This document shows, one piece after another, positions 34,912 through 44,108 of a stretch of DNA of 64,000 nt. Numbering within the stretch: the stretch's first letter is position 1; every line of letters begins with the position of its first letter. This stretch comes from PRS1 sp965250265. Lineage in GTDB: Bacteria > Bacteroidota > Bacteroidia > Flavobacteriales > Flavobacteriaceae. The position numbers and the translations under genes are program-made. The notes below the pieces were generated by a model. It ran no database searches. It was given only the letters and a program-made list of their open reading frames with translations, and was not told the DNA's origin. Where the stretch lies: positions 310,001 to 374,000 of the forward strand of contig CBDFNO010000012.1 of the NCBI GenBank assembly GCA_965250265.1. Reading direction: 5' to 3'.

Positions 34912-37830
34912 ATGCGAATTAAAATTTTACTTATTGTTATTGTTTGCTTTTCTAATTTTGGAATTAGCCAAAACAATAACCATCCTTTACTTGTTGAAGA
35001 TTTCAAAGCACAACAAAAATGGGTAGACAGCACATATTCTGCTATGACTATTGAAGAAAAAGTTGGACAATTATTTATGGTAATGGTATTTTCAAGTCAA
35101 GATGAAGACACACATCAAAGTATTGTAAAGCAGATCAAAGAAAATAAAATTGGTGGTATTATATTTTCAAAAGGAGGTCCAATACGCCAAGCACGGCTAA
35201 ATAATGAGTATCAAGCTATTTCTAAAATACCATTACTAGTTGGTATGGATGCCGAATGGGGATTAGGTATGCGATTAGATTCAACCTATTCCTTTCCTTG
35301 GAATATGACTTTAGGAGCAATTAAAAATAATGCTTTAATCGAAAAAGTTGGTTACCAAATAGGGGAACATTGTAAACGACTAGGTGTGCATTTTAATTTT
35401 GCACCTGTGGTGGATATAAATACCAATCCGAAAAACCCAATTATTGGTAATCGTTCTTTTGGAGAAGATAGAGATAATGTTACCGAAAAAGCTTCAGCTT
35501 TTATGAAAGGTATGCAAGATGCAGGTGTTTTAGCAACAGCAAAACATTTTCCTGGCCATGGGGACACTGAAACAGACTCTCATAAAACTTTACCAACAAT
35601 TAAATTTAGCGAAAAACGTATGGATTCAGTAGAGTTGTTTCCCTATAAAAAGTTGATAAAAGAAGGCTTGTCTAGTGTTATGGTTGCGCATTTAAATGTA
35701 CCAAGTTTAGAATCTCGTGCAGATTATCCTTCTTCACTTTCTGAAAATATAGTAACAAATATTCTAAAGGAAGGATTAAAATTTAATGGCCTTATTTTTA
35801 CTGATGCTCTTAATATGAAAGGTGCTTCCGATTTTAACGAAACTGGAGATATAGATTTAGCAGCTTTTAAAGCAGGAAATGATATGCTTTTGATTTCGGA
35901 AGATGTTTCTAAGGGTATTGCTAAAATTATTACTGCATATACTGAAGGTGAAATTTCTGAAGAACGTTTGGCACATTCAGTTAAAAAAATATTAATGGCT
36001 AAATATAAAGTTGGATTACATAAATACAAGCCTATTGGAACTTATAATTTGGTTGAAGATCTAAATAGAGTAGAAGATATTGTACTCTATGAAGAATTAA
36101 TTGAGAATGCTATAACCGTTGTTAAAAATGAAGCAGAGTTATTACCATTATTAAGATTAGAAACAAAAAAAATTGCTTACGTACAATTGGGAGATGATAA
36201 TGGTTCTACATTTTTAAATGAATTAAAAAAGTATTCACAAGTACGTGAAGTAAAAGCCGATAAATTAGACGGTCTTATTAAAAAATTAAACAATTATAAT
36301 ACGGTTATTGTTGGTTTTCATAAATCGAATGCAAACCCTTGGAAATCTTATAAATTTAACAATAAAGAATTAGTATGGTTGTATGAAATTGCAAGAACCA
36401 ATACTGTGATATTAAATGTATTTGCAAAACCCTATGCACTTCTTGACTTAAAAACCATCGAAAATTTTGAAAGTGTTATGGTGTCGTACCAAAACAGTAA
36501 AATAGCTCAACAAAAGGCTGCTCAAATAATTTTTGGAGCCATTCCATCCAAAGGTGTTTTACCAGTTACTATAGGAGACCATTTTAAAGCGGGTTATGGC
36601 ATTCATTTTCCGTCAACTAGTAGGTTAAGTTATGGTTCGCCTGAGCGAGTAGGTATGAGCTCAGAACGGTTAAAAAAGTTGGATTCTGTTGCGCAATACG
36701 CTGTAGATTCATTAATGACGCCAGGAATTCAATTAATAGTGGCGCGTAAAGGAAAAATTATTTATAACAAAAACTTCGGAAAGCATACATATAAAGGCAA
36801 ACAAAGTGTCAGGTCTTCAGATATTTATGATGTCGCTTCTCTAACAAAAATATTAGCTACAGTACCTCTGCTTATGGAATTGGAAGAACAAGGCATCGTT
36901 TCACTAGACTCAAAATTATCAGATTTACTGCCAGACTATAAAGAGTCTAATAAAGAAGATGTTACGATTAAAAAAATGTTGTCACATTACGCAAAGTTTA
37001 AACCATGGATCCCTTTTTATTATGGCACTTTAGATTCAATTACAAAAAGACCAAACGGCAAATATTATAGGAAAAAACGTAGTGAAGCATTTAATATTGA
37101 AGTTACCAAAAATTTATATTTAAGGTCTGATTATCAAGATTCTATTCAAAAAATAATTAAGGAAAGTGAAATGCTAAATAGATTAAGATATAGATATAGT
37201 GATTTGCCTTATTATATTTTAAAGAAATTTATTGAAGCGCATTACGACCAATCACTGGATAATTTGGTACAACAGCATTTTTACAAATCACTTGGAGCTA
37301 ATTATACAACATACAATCCAAGTAAAAAGTTTAGCGATACTCAAATTATCCCAACAGAAATTGATGATTATTTCCGCTATCAAGAAATTCGTGGATACGT
37401 CCATGATATGGGAGCAGCAATGCAAAATGGTGTTGGAGGGCATGCTGGTGTTTTTAGTAATGCTAACGATGTTGCCAAAATAATGCAAATGTATTTACAA
37501 AAAGGATATTATGGAGGGCGTCGTTATTTTAAAACAGAAACTATAGATAAGTTTAATACTTGCTATTTCTGTGAAAAGGAAAATAGAAGAGGTATTGGAT
37601 TCGATAAACCCCAACTTGAAGATGAAGGTCCAACATGTGGATGTATCTCGATGTCCAGTTTTGGGCATTCAGGTTTTACAGGAACCTATGCTTGGGCAGA
37701 TCCTGAAGAAGAAATAGTATATGTGTTTTTAGCAAATAGGACGTATCCTAAAGCTGGAAAAAATAAATTATTAAGAGAAAGTATAAGAACAGAAATACAA
37801 CGCTTTATTTATGAAGCAATAGATGAATAA
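34912..37830 (+). CDS. Beta-N-acetylglucosaminidase (GH3) fused to beta-lactamase-like serine hydrolase
   Basis: A 972-residue exported fusion. A signal peptide (to about residue 20) is followed by a GH3 NagZ-like catalytic domain with KHFPGHGDTETDSH near residue 210 and the nucleophile region FTDALNMKGA near residue 300, then a linker domain and a serine hydrolase domain from residue ~590. In the hydrolase, ASLTK near residue 644 is the SxxK motif and FGHSGFTG sits near residue 921. It probably removes GlcNAc from muropeptides and acts on peptides or amides. The gene overlaps the ORF that can begin bshA. Confidence 0.9.
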   Translation: MRIKILLIVIVCFSNFGISQNNNHPLLVEDFKAQQKWVDSTYSAMTIEEKVGQLFMVMVFSSQDEDTHQSIVKQIKENKIGGIIFSKGGPIRQARLNNEYQAISKIPLLVGMDAEWGLGMRLDSTYSFPWNMTLGAIKNNALIEKVGYQIGEHCKRLGVHFNFAPVVDINTNPKNPIIGNRSFGEDRDNVTEKASAFMKGMQDAGVLATAKHFPGHGDTETDSHKTLPTIKFSEKRMDSVELFPYKKLIKEGLSSVMVAHLNVPSLESRADYPSSLSENIVTNILKEGLKFNGLIFTDALNMKGASDFNETGDIDLAAFKAGNDMLLISEDVSKGIAKIITAYTEGEISEERLAHSVKKILMAKYKVGLHKYKPIGTYNLVEDLNRVEDIVLYEELIENAITVVKNEAELLPLLRLETKKIAYVQLGDDNGSTFLNELKKYSQVREVKADKLDGLIKKLNNYNTVIVGFHKSNANPWKSYKFNNKELVWLYEIARTNTVILNVFAKPYALLDLKTIENFESVMVSYQNSKIAQQKAAQIIFGAIPSKGVLPVTIGDHFKAGYGIHFPSTSRLSYGSPERVGMSSERLKKLDSVAQYAVDSLMTPGIQLIVARKGKIIYNKNFGKHTYKGKQSVRSSDIYDVASLTKILATVPLLMELEEQGIVSLDSKLSDLLPDYKESNKEDVTIKKMLSHYAKFKPWIPFYYGTLDSITKRPNGKYYRKKRSEAFNIEVTKNLYLRSDYQDSIQKIIKESEMLNRLRYRYSDLPYYILKKFIEAHYDQSLDNLVQQHFYKSLGANYTTYNPSKKFSDTQIIPTEIDDYFRYQEIRGYVHDMGAAMQNGVGGHAGVFSNANDVAKIMQMYLQKGYYGGRRYFKTETIDKFNTCYFCEKENRRGIGFDKPQLEDEGPTCGCISMSSFGHSGFTGTYAWADPEEEIVYVFLANRTYPKAGKNKLLRESIRTEIQRFIYEAIDE

Positions 37831-37834
37831 AAGA

Positions 37835-38974
37835 ATGAAAATAGGAATAGTATGCTACCCAACATTTGGAGGTAGTGGAGTAGTGGCAACCGAACTTGGT
37901 TTAGAGTTATCTAAACGTGGTCACGAAGTACATTTTATCACTTACAGTCAGCCGGTTAGACTAGAATTATTAAGCAACAAAGTGCATTATCATGAAGTAA
38001 ATGTTCCAGAATATCCTTTATTTCATTATCAGCCATACGAGCTGGCTTTATCAAGTAAATTGGTAGATATGGTAAAGCTTCACAAAATTGAAGTCCTACA
38101 TGTGCACTATGCTATACCGCATGCTTACGCTGCATATATGGCAAAAAAAATGTTAATAGAAGAAGGTATATATTTACCAATTGTTACTACACTTCATGGT
38201 ACAGATATTACTTTGGTTGGAAGTCATCCGTTTTATAAATCAGCAGTAACTTTTAGCATCAATAAATCGGATGCTGTGACATCTGTTTCTCAAAGTTTAA
38301 AAAATGACACTTTGAGGTTGTTTAATGTTAAGAATGATATTGAAGTAATATCAAATTTTATCGATCTGGATAAATACAAACACAATTATACAGACTGTCA
38401 ACGAGCAATGATGGCTAATGATGATGAAAAAATAATTACTCATATTAGTAATTTTAGACCTGTAAAAAGAATTAATGATATTATCAATATATTTTACAAT
38501 ATTCAAAAGGAAATTCCTGCTAAACTTATGATGGTTGGCGATGGTCCTGAAAAAGAACCTGCGGAACAGTTATGTAAAAAACTAGGCATTGAAAATAAAG
38601 TTATCTTTTTTGGCAAAAGTCATGAAATAGATAGAATCTTGTGCTTTAGCGATTTATTCTTATTGCCTTCGGAGACCGAAAGCTTCGGATTAGCAGCTTT
38701 AGAGGCAATGGCATGTGGTGTTCCGGTAATTTCGAGCAACACAGGAGGAATTCCTGAAGTAAACAAGCATGGAATTTCAGGGTTTTTAAGTAATGTTGGA
38801 GATATAGATGATATGTCAAACAATGCATTGCATGTTCTTCAAAATGAAAACGTGTTGCAAATATTTAAAGCTAATGCTAAACAAGAAGCATTAAAATACG
38901 ATATTCATAAAATTGTACCGCAATACGAAGCTATATACGAGAGGACATTGGATAAATGTATGTTGTTAAAATAG
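37835..38974 (+). CDS. bshA: N-acetyl-alpha-D-glucosaminyl L-malate synthase
   Basis: First step of bacillithiol synthesis: transfers GlcNAc from UDP-GlcNAc to L-malate. This GT4 glycosyltransferase has the diagnostic start KIGIVCYPTFGGSGVVATEL, HVHYAIPHA, TTLHGTDITLVG near residue 125, NFRPVKR near residue 210, and the donor-site ETESFGLAALEAMACG near residue 285. I use the ATG at 37835 (379 residues, the family length); an ATG at 37823 overlaps the upstream stop. It implies that the cell makes bacillithiol rather than, or as well as, glutathione. Confidence 0.93.
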   Translation: MKIGIVCYPTFGGSGVVATELGLELSKRGHEVHFITYSQPVRLELLSNKVHYHEVNVPEYPLFHYQPYELALSSKLVDMVKLHKIEVLHVHYAIPHAYAAYMAKKMLIEEGIYLPIVTTLHGTDITLVGSHPFYKSAVTFSINKSDAVTSVSQSLKNDTLRLFNVKNDIEVISNFIDLDKYKHNYTDCQRAMMANDDEKIITHISNFRPVKRINDIINIFYNIQKEIPAKLMMVGDGPEKEPAEQLCKKLGIENKVIFFGKSHEIDRILCFSDLFLLPSETESFGLAALEAMACGVPVISSNTGGIPEVNKHGISGFLSNVGDIDDMSNNALHVLQNENVLQIFKANAKQEALKYDIHKIVPQYEAIYERTLDKCMLLK

Positions 38975-39047
38975 AATTATTTTTATAGTTTGTTTATGAA
39001 CTTTGACTAAGATTTCTTCTTTTATTAACGTTTGTAATCATTGTCAA

Positions 39048-39078
39048 TAAAAAAACCATCCTAAAAAAGAATGGTTCT
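39048..39078 (-). terminator. Rho-independent terminator of the outer-membrane protein gene
   Basis: AACCAT at 39054-39059 pairs with ATGGTT at 39071-39076. Read on the minus strand, the hairpin is followed by seven T residues. It lies just past the stop of the minus-strand gene at 39103 and could also serve bshA from the other side. Confidence 0.75.
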
Positions 39079-39102
39079 TAATATTAATAACATGTCGCTT
39101 AA

Positions 39103-39579
39103 TTAAAACTGATACCTTAAGCCTAGTGCGATATCAAAATCTAAATCATCATTAATTTTTCCAAAACCAAGTTCTGGTCTAAAATCTAAAGAGATTAACA
39201 GCGGAATTTCAAAACTATATTCTATACCTATATCTCCAGCAACAAACAAAGCTGTTTCATCGTCAAAAAGATCGTCATCAGCACTAAGAGAAGCTAATCC
39301 ACCACCAACTCCTACATACCAATTAAAATTTCCATCTAAAGTATAAACCCATTGGTATAACGCAACCGCACGTATTGCACTAAAATTATTGTTATCTCTC
39401 CAACCTAATCCAAATTCAAAACGATTATTGTCCCTAAATCTGGTTTGGTAAGATATTTCTGCACCAAAGCCATCACTATCTCCCAAACGTAACCCTATAG
39501 CATTGTCAGCAATATACTGCGCATCCATTGTAAATGTAAATCCTATTAATGCTATTGATAATAAAAGTACTTTTTTCAT
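39103..39579 (-). CDS. Small outer-membrane beta-barrel protein
   Basis: A 158-residue exported protein: signal peptide to about residue 20 (FTMDAQ), then about eight short amphipathic strands (e.g. AISYQTRFRDNNRFEFGLGW, FNWYVGVGGGL, IEYSFEIPLLISLDF) ending LGLRYQF with a terminal Phe, the mark of outer-membrane barrels. Probably an OmpW/OmpA-barrel-sized porin or structural protein; substrate unknown. It is transcribed alone, with a promoter upstream and a clear terminator downstream. Confidence 0.83.
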   Translation of the reverse strand: MKKVLLLSIALIGFTFTMDAQYIADNAIGLRLGDSDGFGAEISYQTRFRDNNRFEFGLGWRDNNNFSAIRAVALYQWVYTLDGNFNWYVGVGGGLASLSADDDLFDDETALFVAGDIGIEYSFEIPLLISLDFRPELGFGKINDDLDFDIALGLRYQF

Positions 39580-39606
39580 AATTCGCTGTTTTATTTATTT
39601 AAAATA

Positions 39607-39637
39607 CAAAATAATTGAAATTGTCATAAACTTACAA
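39607..39637 (-). promoter_or_regulatory. Candidate promoter of the outer-membrane protein gene
   Basis: On the minus strand, TTG (39635-39637) and TATTTTG (39607-39613) are 21 bases apart, close to the flavobacterial -33/-7 pattern with a -7 box one base short. The start codon lies 28 bases further on. Confidence 0.4.
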
Positions 39638-39791
39638 TACAATACTGGTGCAGTTGTTAACAATATTACTAACGTTATTAATATGGAATTATTGAATTCT
39701 TTTAGAATAAATCATTTTATTGCAAACTATAAATGCATTTCAATTTTTGTTTTTGTAATAATAAATTTACATTAGCATAAATTATCTGTTT

Positions 39792-40856
39792 ATGGCAGGA
39801 AATACCTTTGGGAATATATTTAAACTGACCACTTTTGGTGAATCGCACGGAAAAGCAATTGGAGGTATAATAGATGGCTGTCCTGCTGCTCTGCAACTGG
39901 ATGTAGATGCTATTCAAAATGAATTAAATAGAAGAAAGCCAGGTCAGTCTGAAATTGTTACACAGCGAAAGGAACCAGATGAAGTTAATTTTTTATCAGG
40001 AATTTTTGAAGGACAAACTACGGGAACTCCAATTGGTTTTATAATTGAAAATGCCAATCAAAAATCTAAAGACTACTCTCACATAAAAGATGCGTATCGT
40101 CCCAGTCATGCCGATTATACTTACGACAAAAAATATGGTATTCGAGATTATAGAGGAGGAGGACGAAGTTCAGCTAGAGAAACAGCTTGTAGAGTAGTAG
40201 CGGGAGCAGTTGCTAAACAGCTTTTAAAAGACATTAAAATAAATGCTTTTACATCTTCAGTTGGTGATATTTTCATTGATAAACCTTACCAAGATCTTGA
40301 TTTTAATAAAACAGAAGCCAATCCGGTTCGTTGTCCAGATGAAGTTGTTGCAGAAAAAATGATTGCCAAAATAAAAGAAATTCGAAAAGAAGGAGATACT
40401 ATTGGTGGAACAGTTACATGTGTATTGCAAAATGTTCCAGTGGGTCTAGGCGAGCCTGTGTTTGATAAGTTGCATGCCGAGCTCGGCAAAGCAATGTTAT
40501 CGATAAATGCTGTAAAAGGTTTTGAATATGGTAGTGGATTTTGTGGCGTTTCAATGAAAGGTAGTGAACATAACGATTTGTTTAATTCAGATGGAACAAC
40601 ACAAACAAATCTTTCAGGAGGCATACAAGGTGGTATAAGTAACGGAATGGATATTTATTTTCGTGTTGCTTTTAAACCGGTAGCAACAATAATGCAAAAG
40701 CAAAAAACTTTAGATAAACATGGTAATATTGTTGAAATGCAAGGTAAAGGACGTCATGATCCTTGTGTTGTACCTAGAGCTGTTCCCATAGTAGAAGCTA
40801 TGGCAGCTTTGGTAATTGCAGATTACTATTTAATTAATAAAACAACTAAATTATAA
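39792..40856 (+). CDS. aroC: Chorismate synthase
   Basis: Converts EPSP to chorismate, the last shared step to aromatic amino acids, using reduced FMN. The 354-residue product has the three signature regions: FGESHGKAIGGIIDGCP at residues ~15-31, RDYRGGGRSSARETACRVV near residue 117, and the C-terminal GRHDPCVVPRAVPIVEAMAA near residue 320. All expected residues are visible and the length is normal. The symporter gene starts 1 base after its stop, so aroC probably heads the operon that includes the ATP-grasp/hydrolase genes. Confidence 0.97.
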   Translation: MAGNTFGNIFKLTTFGESHGKAIGGIIDGCPAALQLDVDAIQNELNRRKPGQSEIVTQRKEPDEVNFLSGIFEGQTTGTPIGFIIENANQKSKDYSHIKDAYRPSHADYTYDKKYGIRDYRGGGRSSARETACRVVAGAVAKQLLKDIKINAFTSSVGDIFIDKPYQDLDFNKTEANPVRCPDEVVAEKMIAKIKEIRKEGDTIGGTVTCVLQNVPVGLGEPVFDKLHAELGKAMLSINAVKGFEYGSGFCGVSMKGSEHNDLFNSDGTTQTNLSGGIQGGISNGMDIYFRVAFKPVATIMQKQKTLDKHGNIVEMQGKGRHDPCVVPRAVPIVEAMAALVIADYYLINKTTKL

Positions 40857-40857
40857 T

Positions 40858-42183
40858 ATGAAAAAACTCGCATTACATTGGAAAATTTTAATCGGAATGG
40901 TTTTCGGTTTAGTATTTGGTTTCATTATGCTACAAATTGATGGTGGAGAAACTTTTGTCTCTAATTGGATAAAACCTATTGGTACAATTTTCGTTAAACT
41001 GTTGAAATTAATTGCAATACCATTAATTCTTGCCTCTTTGATAAAGGGAATATCAGATTTGAAGGATATTTCTAAATTTGCCAACATTGGTCTTAGAACC
41101 ATTGGTATTTATATATTAACAACTGTAATAGCGATAAGCATTGGTCTAGTTTTAGTTAATGTTTTACAACCAGGAGATGGCGTTTCGGAAGAAACAATTA
41201 CTAAATTAACAAATACATATGCTAACGAAAGTGGCGTACAAGAAAAATTAGCTGAAGCATCTGTACAAAAATCTGGTGGACCTCTTCAGTTTTTAGAAGA
41301 CATGATACCAGAAAATGCGTTTACCGCTTTAAGTAATAATAAATTAATGTTACAAGTAATATTTTTAGCAATGTTTCTAGGGATTTCTATGCTATTAATT
41401 GGAGAAAAAAAGGCAAAACCCTTGACCGATTTTTTCGATTCTCTTAATGATGTCGTACTAAAAATGGTTGATTTAATTATGCTTTCTGCTCCATATGCTG
41501 TATTCGCGTTGTTAGCCAGTGTTGTAGTGTCTTCTGGCGATCCAGATTTATTATATGCATTACTTTATTATTCAGGAGTAGTCGTTTTGGGACTGTTTTT
41601 AATGATTGTATTTTACTCAATTGTTGTAGCTACAGTCACAAAGAAAAACCCATTTTGGTTTTTAAAAGAAATAAGTCCAGCTCAATTGTTAGGGTTTTCT
41701 ACAAGTAGTAGTGCTGCGACACTTCCAGTAACTATGGAGCGTGTAGAAGAACATATAGGTGTAGATAAAGAAGTATCTAGTTTTGTGCTACCAGTTGGAG
41801 CAACCATTAACATGGATGGGACTAGTTTATACCAAGCTGTTGCTGCTGTTTTTATATTTCAAGCATTAGGGTTAGATCTTACTTTTGCCGATCAATTAAT
41901 AATAGTTCTTACAGCTTTATTAGCTTCCATTGGTAGCGCAGCTGTTCCTGGTGCAGGTATGGTCATGCTGGTTATTGTATTAGAATCTGTAAATCTTCCA
42001 CCAGAATTATTACCAATAGGATTAGCTCTTATTTTTGCAGTTGATAGACCTCTAGATATGTGTAGAACTGTTGTTAATGTTACTGGTGATTCAATGGTGG
42101 CAATGGTAGTTGCTAAATCAGTTGGAAAACTTGGTGAGCCTAATATAAAGGATTGGGATGATCATTATGAGGAAGTGAAGTAA
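40858..42183 (+). CDS. Dicarboxylate/amino acid:cation symporter (glutamate transporter family)
   Basis: A 441-residue inner-membrane transporter of the DAACS (GltP/DctA) family, which imports glutamate, aspartate or C4-dicarboxylates with H+ or Na+. Visible motifs are the hairpin-1 STSSSAATLPVTM near residue 280, the TM7 VGATINMDGTSLYQ near residue 313, IGSAAVPGAGMVML near residue 358, and DRPLDMCRTVVNVTGD near residue 397. The Asp and Arg late in the protein favour amino acid substrates. It abuts aroC and precedes the GshB-like ligase gene by 39 bases. Confidence 0.9.
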   Translation: MKKLALHWKILIGMVFGLVFGFIMLQIDGGETFVSNWIKPIGTIFVKLLKLIAIPLILASLIKGISDLKDISKFANIGLRTIGIYILTTVIAISIGLVLVNVLQPGDGVSEETITKLTNTYANESGVQEKLAEASVQKSGGPLQFLEDMIPENAFTALSNNKLMLQVIFLAMFLGISMLLIGEKKAKPLTDFFDSLNDVVLKMVDLIMLSAPYAVFALLASVVVSSGDPDLLYALLYYSGVVVLGLFLMIVFYSIVVATVTKKNPFWFLKEISPAQLLGFSTSSSAATLPVTMERVEEHIGVDKEVSSFVLPVGATINMDGTSLYQAVAAVFIFQALGLDLTFADQLIIVLTALLASIGSAAVPGAGMVMLVIVLESVNLPPELLPIGLALIFAVDRPLDMCRTVVNVTGDSMVAMVVAKSVGKLGEPNIKDWDDHYEEVK

Positions 42184-42222
42184 AAATTATTTAAAATGCA
42201 TTAACTCAACAAACTATAAATT

Positions 42223-43260
42223 ATGAATGTGTGTTTTATAATGTATCCTTGGGAAGAAATAGATCCAGAAAATGATACAAGTCTAGCTTTAATCAAAGAA
42301 TGCATTAAAAGAAAGCATGGTGTTGCAATGTGTTCACCAGCAAATCTAACTATTAGAGATAGTGTGACAAATGCATTCTGTGCTGTTGTTCGTAAAATGG
42401 AAAAAACACCTAATACATTAAAAGCTTTTTATAAAAAGGCTGAATTACGTGAAGAAATGTTACCACTTGCAGGTTTTGATGCTATATTCTTTAGAGCAAA
42501 TCCGCCTTTAGACCCTATTATGCTAAATTTTTTAGATTCAGTAAAAGACGACGTGTTTATTGTAAACTCATTACAAGGTATGCGCGAAGCTAATAATAAA
42601 TTATATACTGCAGCTTTTGGTGATGCTCACAGTAATATTATTCCAAATACACATGTATCAAAAAATAAAGATTATTTAGTTCAACAAATTAAAGAATCAA
42701 AATCTGACAAAATGATTTTAAAACCTCTAAATGGTTTTGGCGGTTCAGGTGTTATTCTTATTGAAAAATCTGCTATGAGTAATATAAAATCTTTGTTAGA
42801 TTTTTATATAAACAGTTCTGATGGTACTTCAAATTATGTCATTCTTCAAGACTACATAGAAGGAGCAGATCAAGGTGATGTTCGTATTTTATTACTTAAC
42901 GGAGAACCTGTTGGAGCTATGAAACGTGTTCCTGGTAGCGATGATCATCGTTCTAATGTATCTGCTGGTGGAACTGTACAGAAGCACACACTTACAAAGG
43001 CAGAAAAAGCCTTATGCAAACAAATTGGTCCAAAGTTGATTAATGATGGATTGTATTTTGTTGGCATTGATGTTATAGGCGGAAAGCTTGTTGAAGTTAA
43101 TGTGATGTCTCCTGGCGGAATTACCTATATAAACAAAGTTTATAAATCAAAAATTAAAGTCGAAGAAAAAGTTATTGATTTTCTAGAAAGTAAGGTTATT
43201 GATAAACTGCAAGCTTTTGACAGACGTACTAGATTGCGTAAAACAGTTGAAGATGCATAA
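42223..43260 (+). CDS. ATP-grasp ligase of the prokaryotic glutathione synthetase (GshB) family
   Basis: A 345-residue ligase that should join a carboxylate, activated as acyl phosphate, to an amino acid or peptide amine. An N-terminal GshB-like domain (FFRANPPLDPIMLNF near residue 90, NSLQGMREANNKLYT near residue 125) precedes an ATP-grasp core with KPLNGFGGSGV near residue 167, the metal-binding GDVRILLLNGEPVGAMKR near residue 222, and EVNVMSPGG near residue 295. No gamma-glutamylcysteine ligase is adjacent. The neighbours are a formylglutamate-hydrolase-like and a DUF1704 peptidase-like gene, so true glutathione synthesis is doubtful. Confidence 0.87.
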   Translation: MNVCFIMYPWEEIDPENDTSLALIKECIKRKHGVAMCSPANLTIRDSVTNAFCAVVRKMEKTPNTLKAFYKKAELREEMLPLAGFDAIFFRANPPLDPIMLNFLDSVKDDVFIVNSLQGMREANNKLYTAAFGDAHSNIIPNTHVSKNKDYLVQQIKESKSDKMILKPLNGFGGSGVILIEKSAMSNIKSLLDFYINSSDGTSNYVILQDYIEGADQGDVRILLLNGEPVGAMKRVPGSDDHRSNVSAGGTVQKHTLTKAEKALCKQIGPKLINDGLYFVGIDVIGGKLVEVNVMSPGGITYINKVYKSKIKVEEKVIDFLESKVIDKLQAFDRRTRLRKTVEDA

Positions 43261-43277
43261 TTTGTTAATTCTTGAAA

Positions 43278-44108
43278 ATGCAAAAACTTTCAATTGAAGA
43301 TATTATTCATAAAATTGAAGCTGAAGAAACCTTTCACGCTATAGCTTCAGATTATTCATTTACTTTAAAAATAGATGCGTATGTGCCATATGTGTGTGCT
43401 GCTATACATGATGGACATCAATTTAGAAAAGAACTTTGGGATAATTGCCTCCATAGTGAATACGAACGCTGGTATGAAGAAGATCCTGAAACTAAGAATA
43501 TGGTAAAGGATCATGCAATACTAATGTCTGGTTGTGATTCTCGTTTTGAATATGATCTCAATAGAAGTCCGGAAGACGCCGTTTTTGAAACGGCTTGGGG
43601 AAAACAACTTTGGAAAAATCCACTTTCTGATTCCATGAAAGATAAAAGCCTTAAAAAACATGATAACTTCTACAAAGTTGTACATGCGTTGATCACTAAA
43701 CTGGAAACAAAATTTGGCATATGTGTTGTTTACGATATGCATAGTTACAACTGGAAACGTTGGGACAGAGAAGTACCTGCTTGGAATTTAGGTACAAGTA
43801 ATATAGATATTAACCGTTTTGGAGAAGATATTGAAGCATGGAGACAGAGTTTGTCGAAAATTAAATTTCCACATAACATAAAATCTACAGCTTTAATAAA
43901 TGATACGTTTCAAGGGAATGGATATTTTTTAAAATATATTACTGAAACCTTTCAGAATACATTAGTTTTGGCAACTGAAATTGCTAAAGTTTATTGCGAT
44001 GAATACGAATATATTATTTATCCAGAAGTGGTAGACGCTGTAGAATCACAATTGCAATATAGAATAAAAGAACACGCTTTAAATTTTTATAACACTCACA
44101 AAGAATAA
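43278..44108 (+). CDS. N-formylglutamate amidohydrolase family protein
   Basis: A 276-residue hydrolase of the HutG-like FGase family, whose known members cleave N-formylglutamate and related N-acyl or amide substrates with a metal. Motifs are AAIHDGHQFRKEL near residue 39, SRFEYDLNRSPEDAVF near residue 87 and VVYDMHSYN near residue 150, with His and Asp as likely metal ligands. I start at the ATG at 43278; an in-frame TTG lies two codons upstream. No histidine degradation genes are nearby. It ends immediately before the DUF1704 gene, with no gap, which implies a shared task. Confidence 0.85.
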   Translation: MQKLSIEDIIHKIEAEETFHAIASDYSFTLKIDAYVPYVCAAIHDGHQFRKELWDNCLHSEYERWYEEDPETKNMVKDHAILMSGCDSRFEYDLNRSPEDAVFETAWGKQLWKNPLSDSMKDKSLKKHDNFYKVVHALITKLETKFGICVVYDMHSYNWKRWDREVPAWNLGTSNIDINRFGEDIEAWRQSLSKIKFPHNIKSTALINDTFQGNGYFLKYITETFQNTLVLATEIAKVYCDEYEYIIYPEVVDAVESQLQYRIKEHALNFYNTHKE

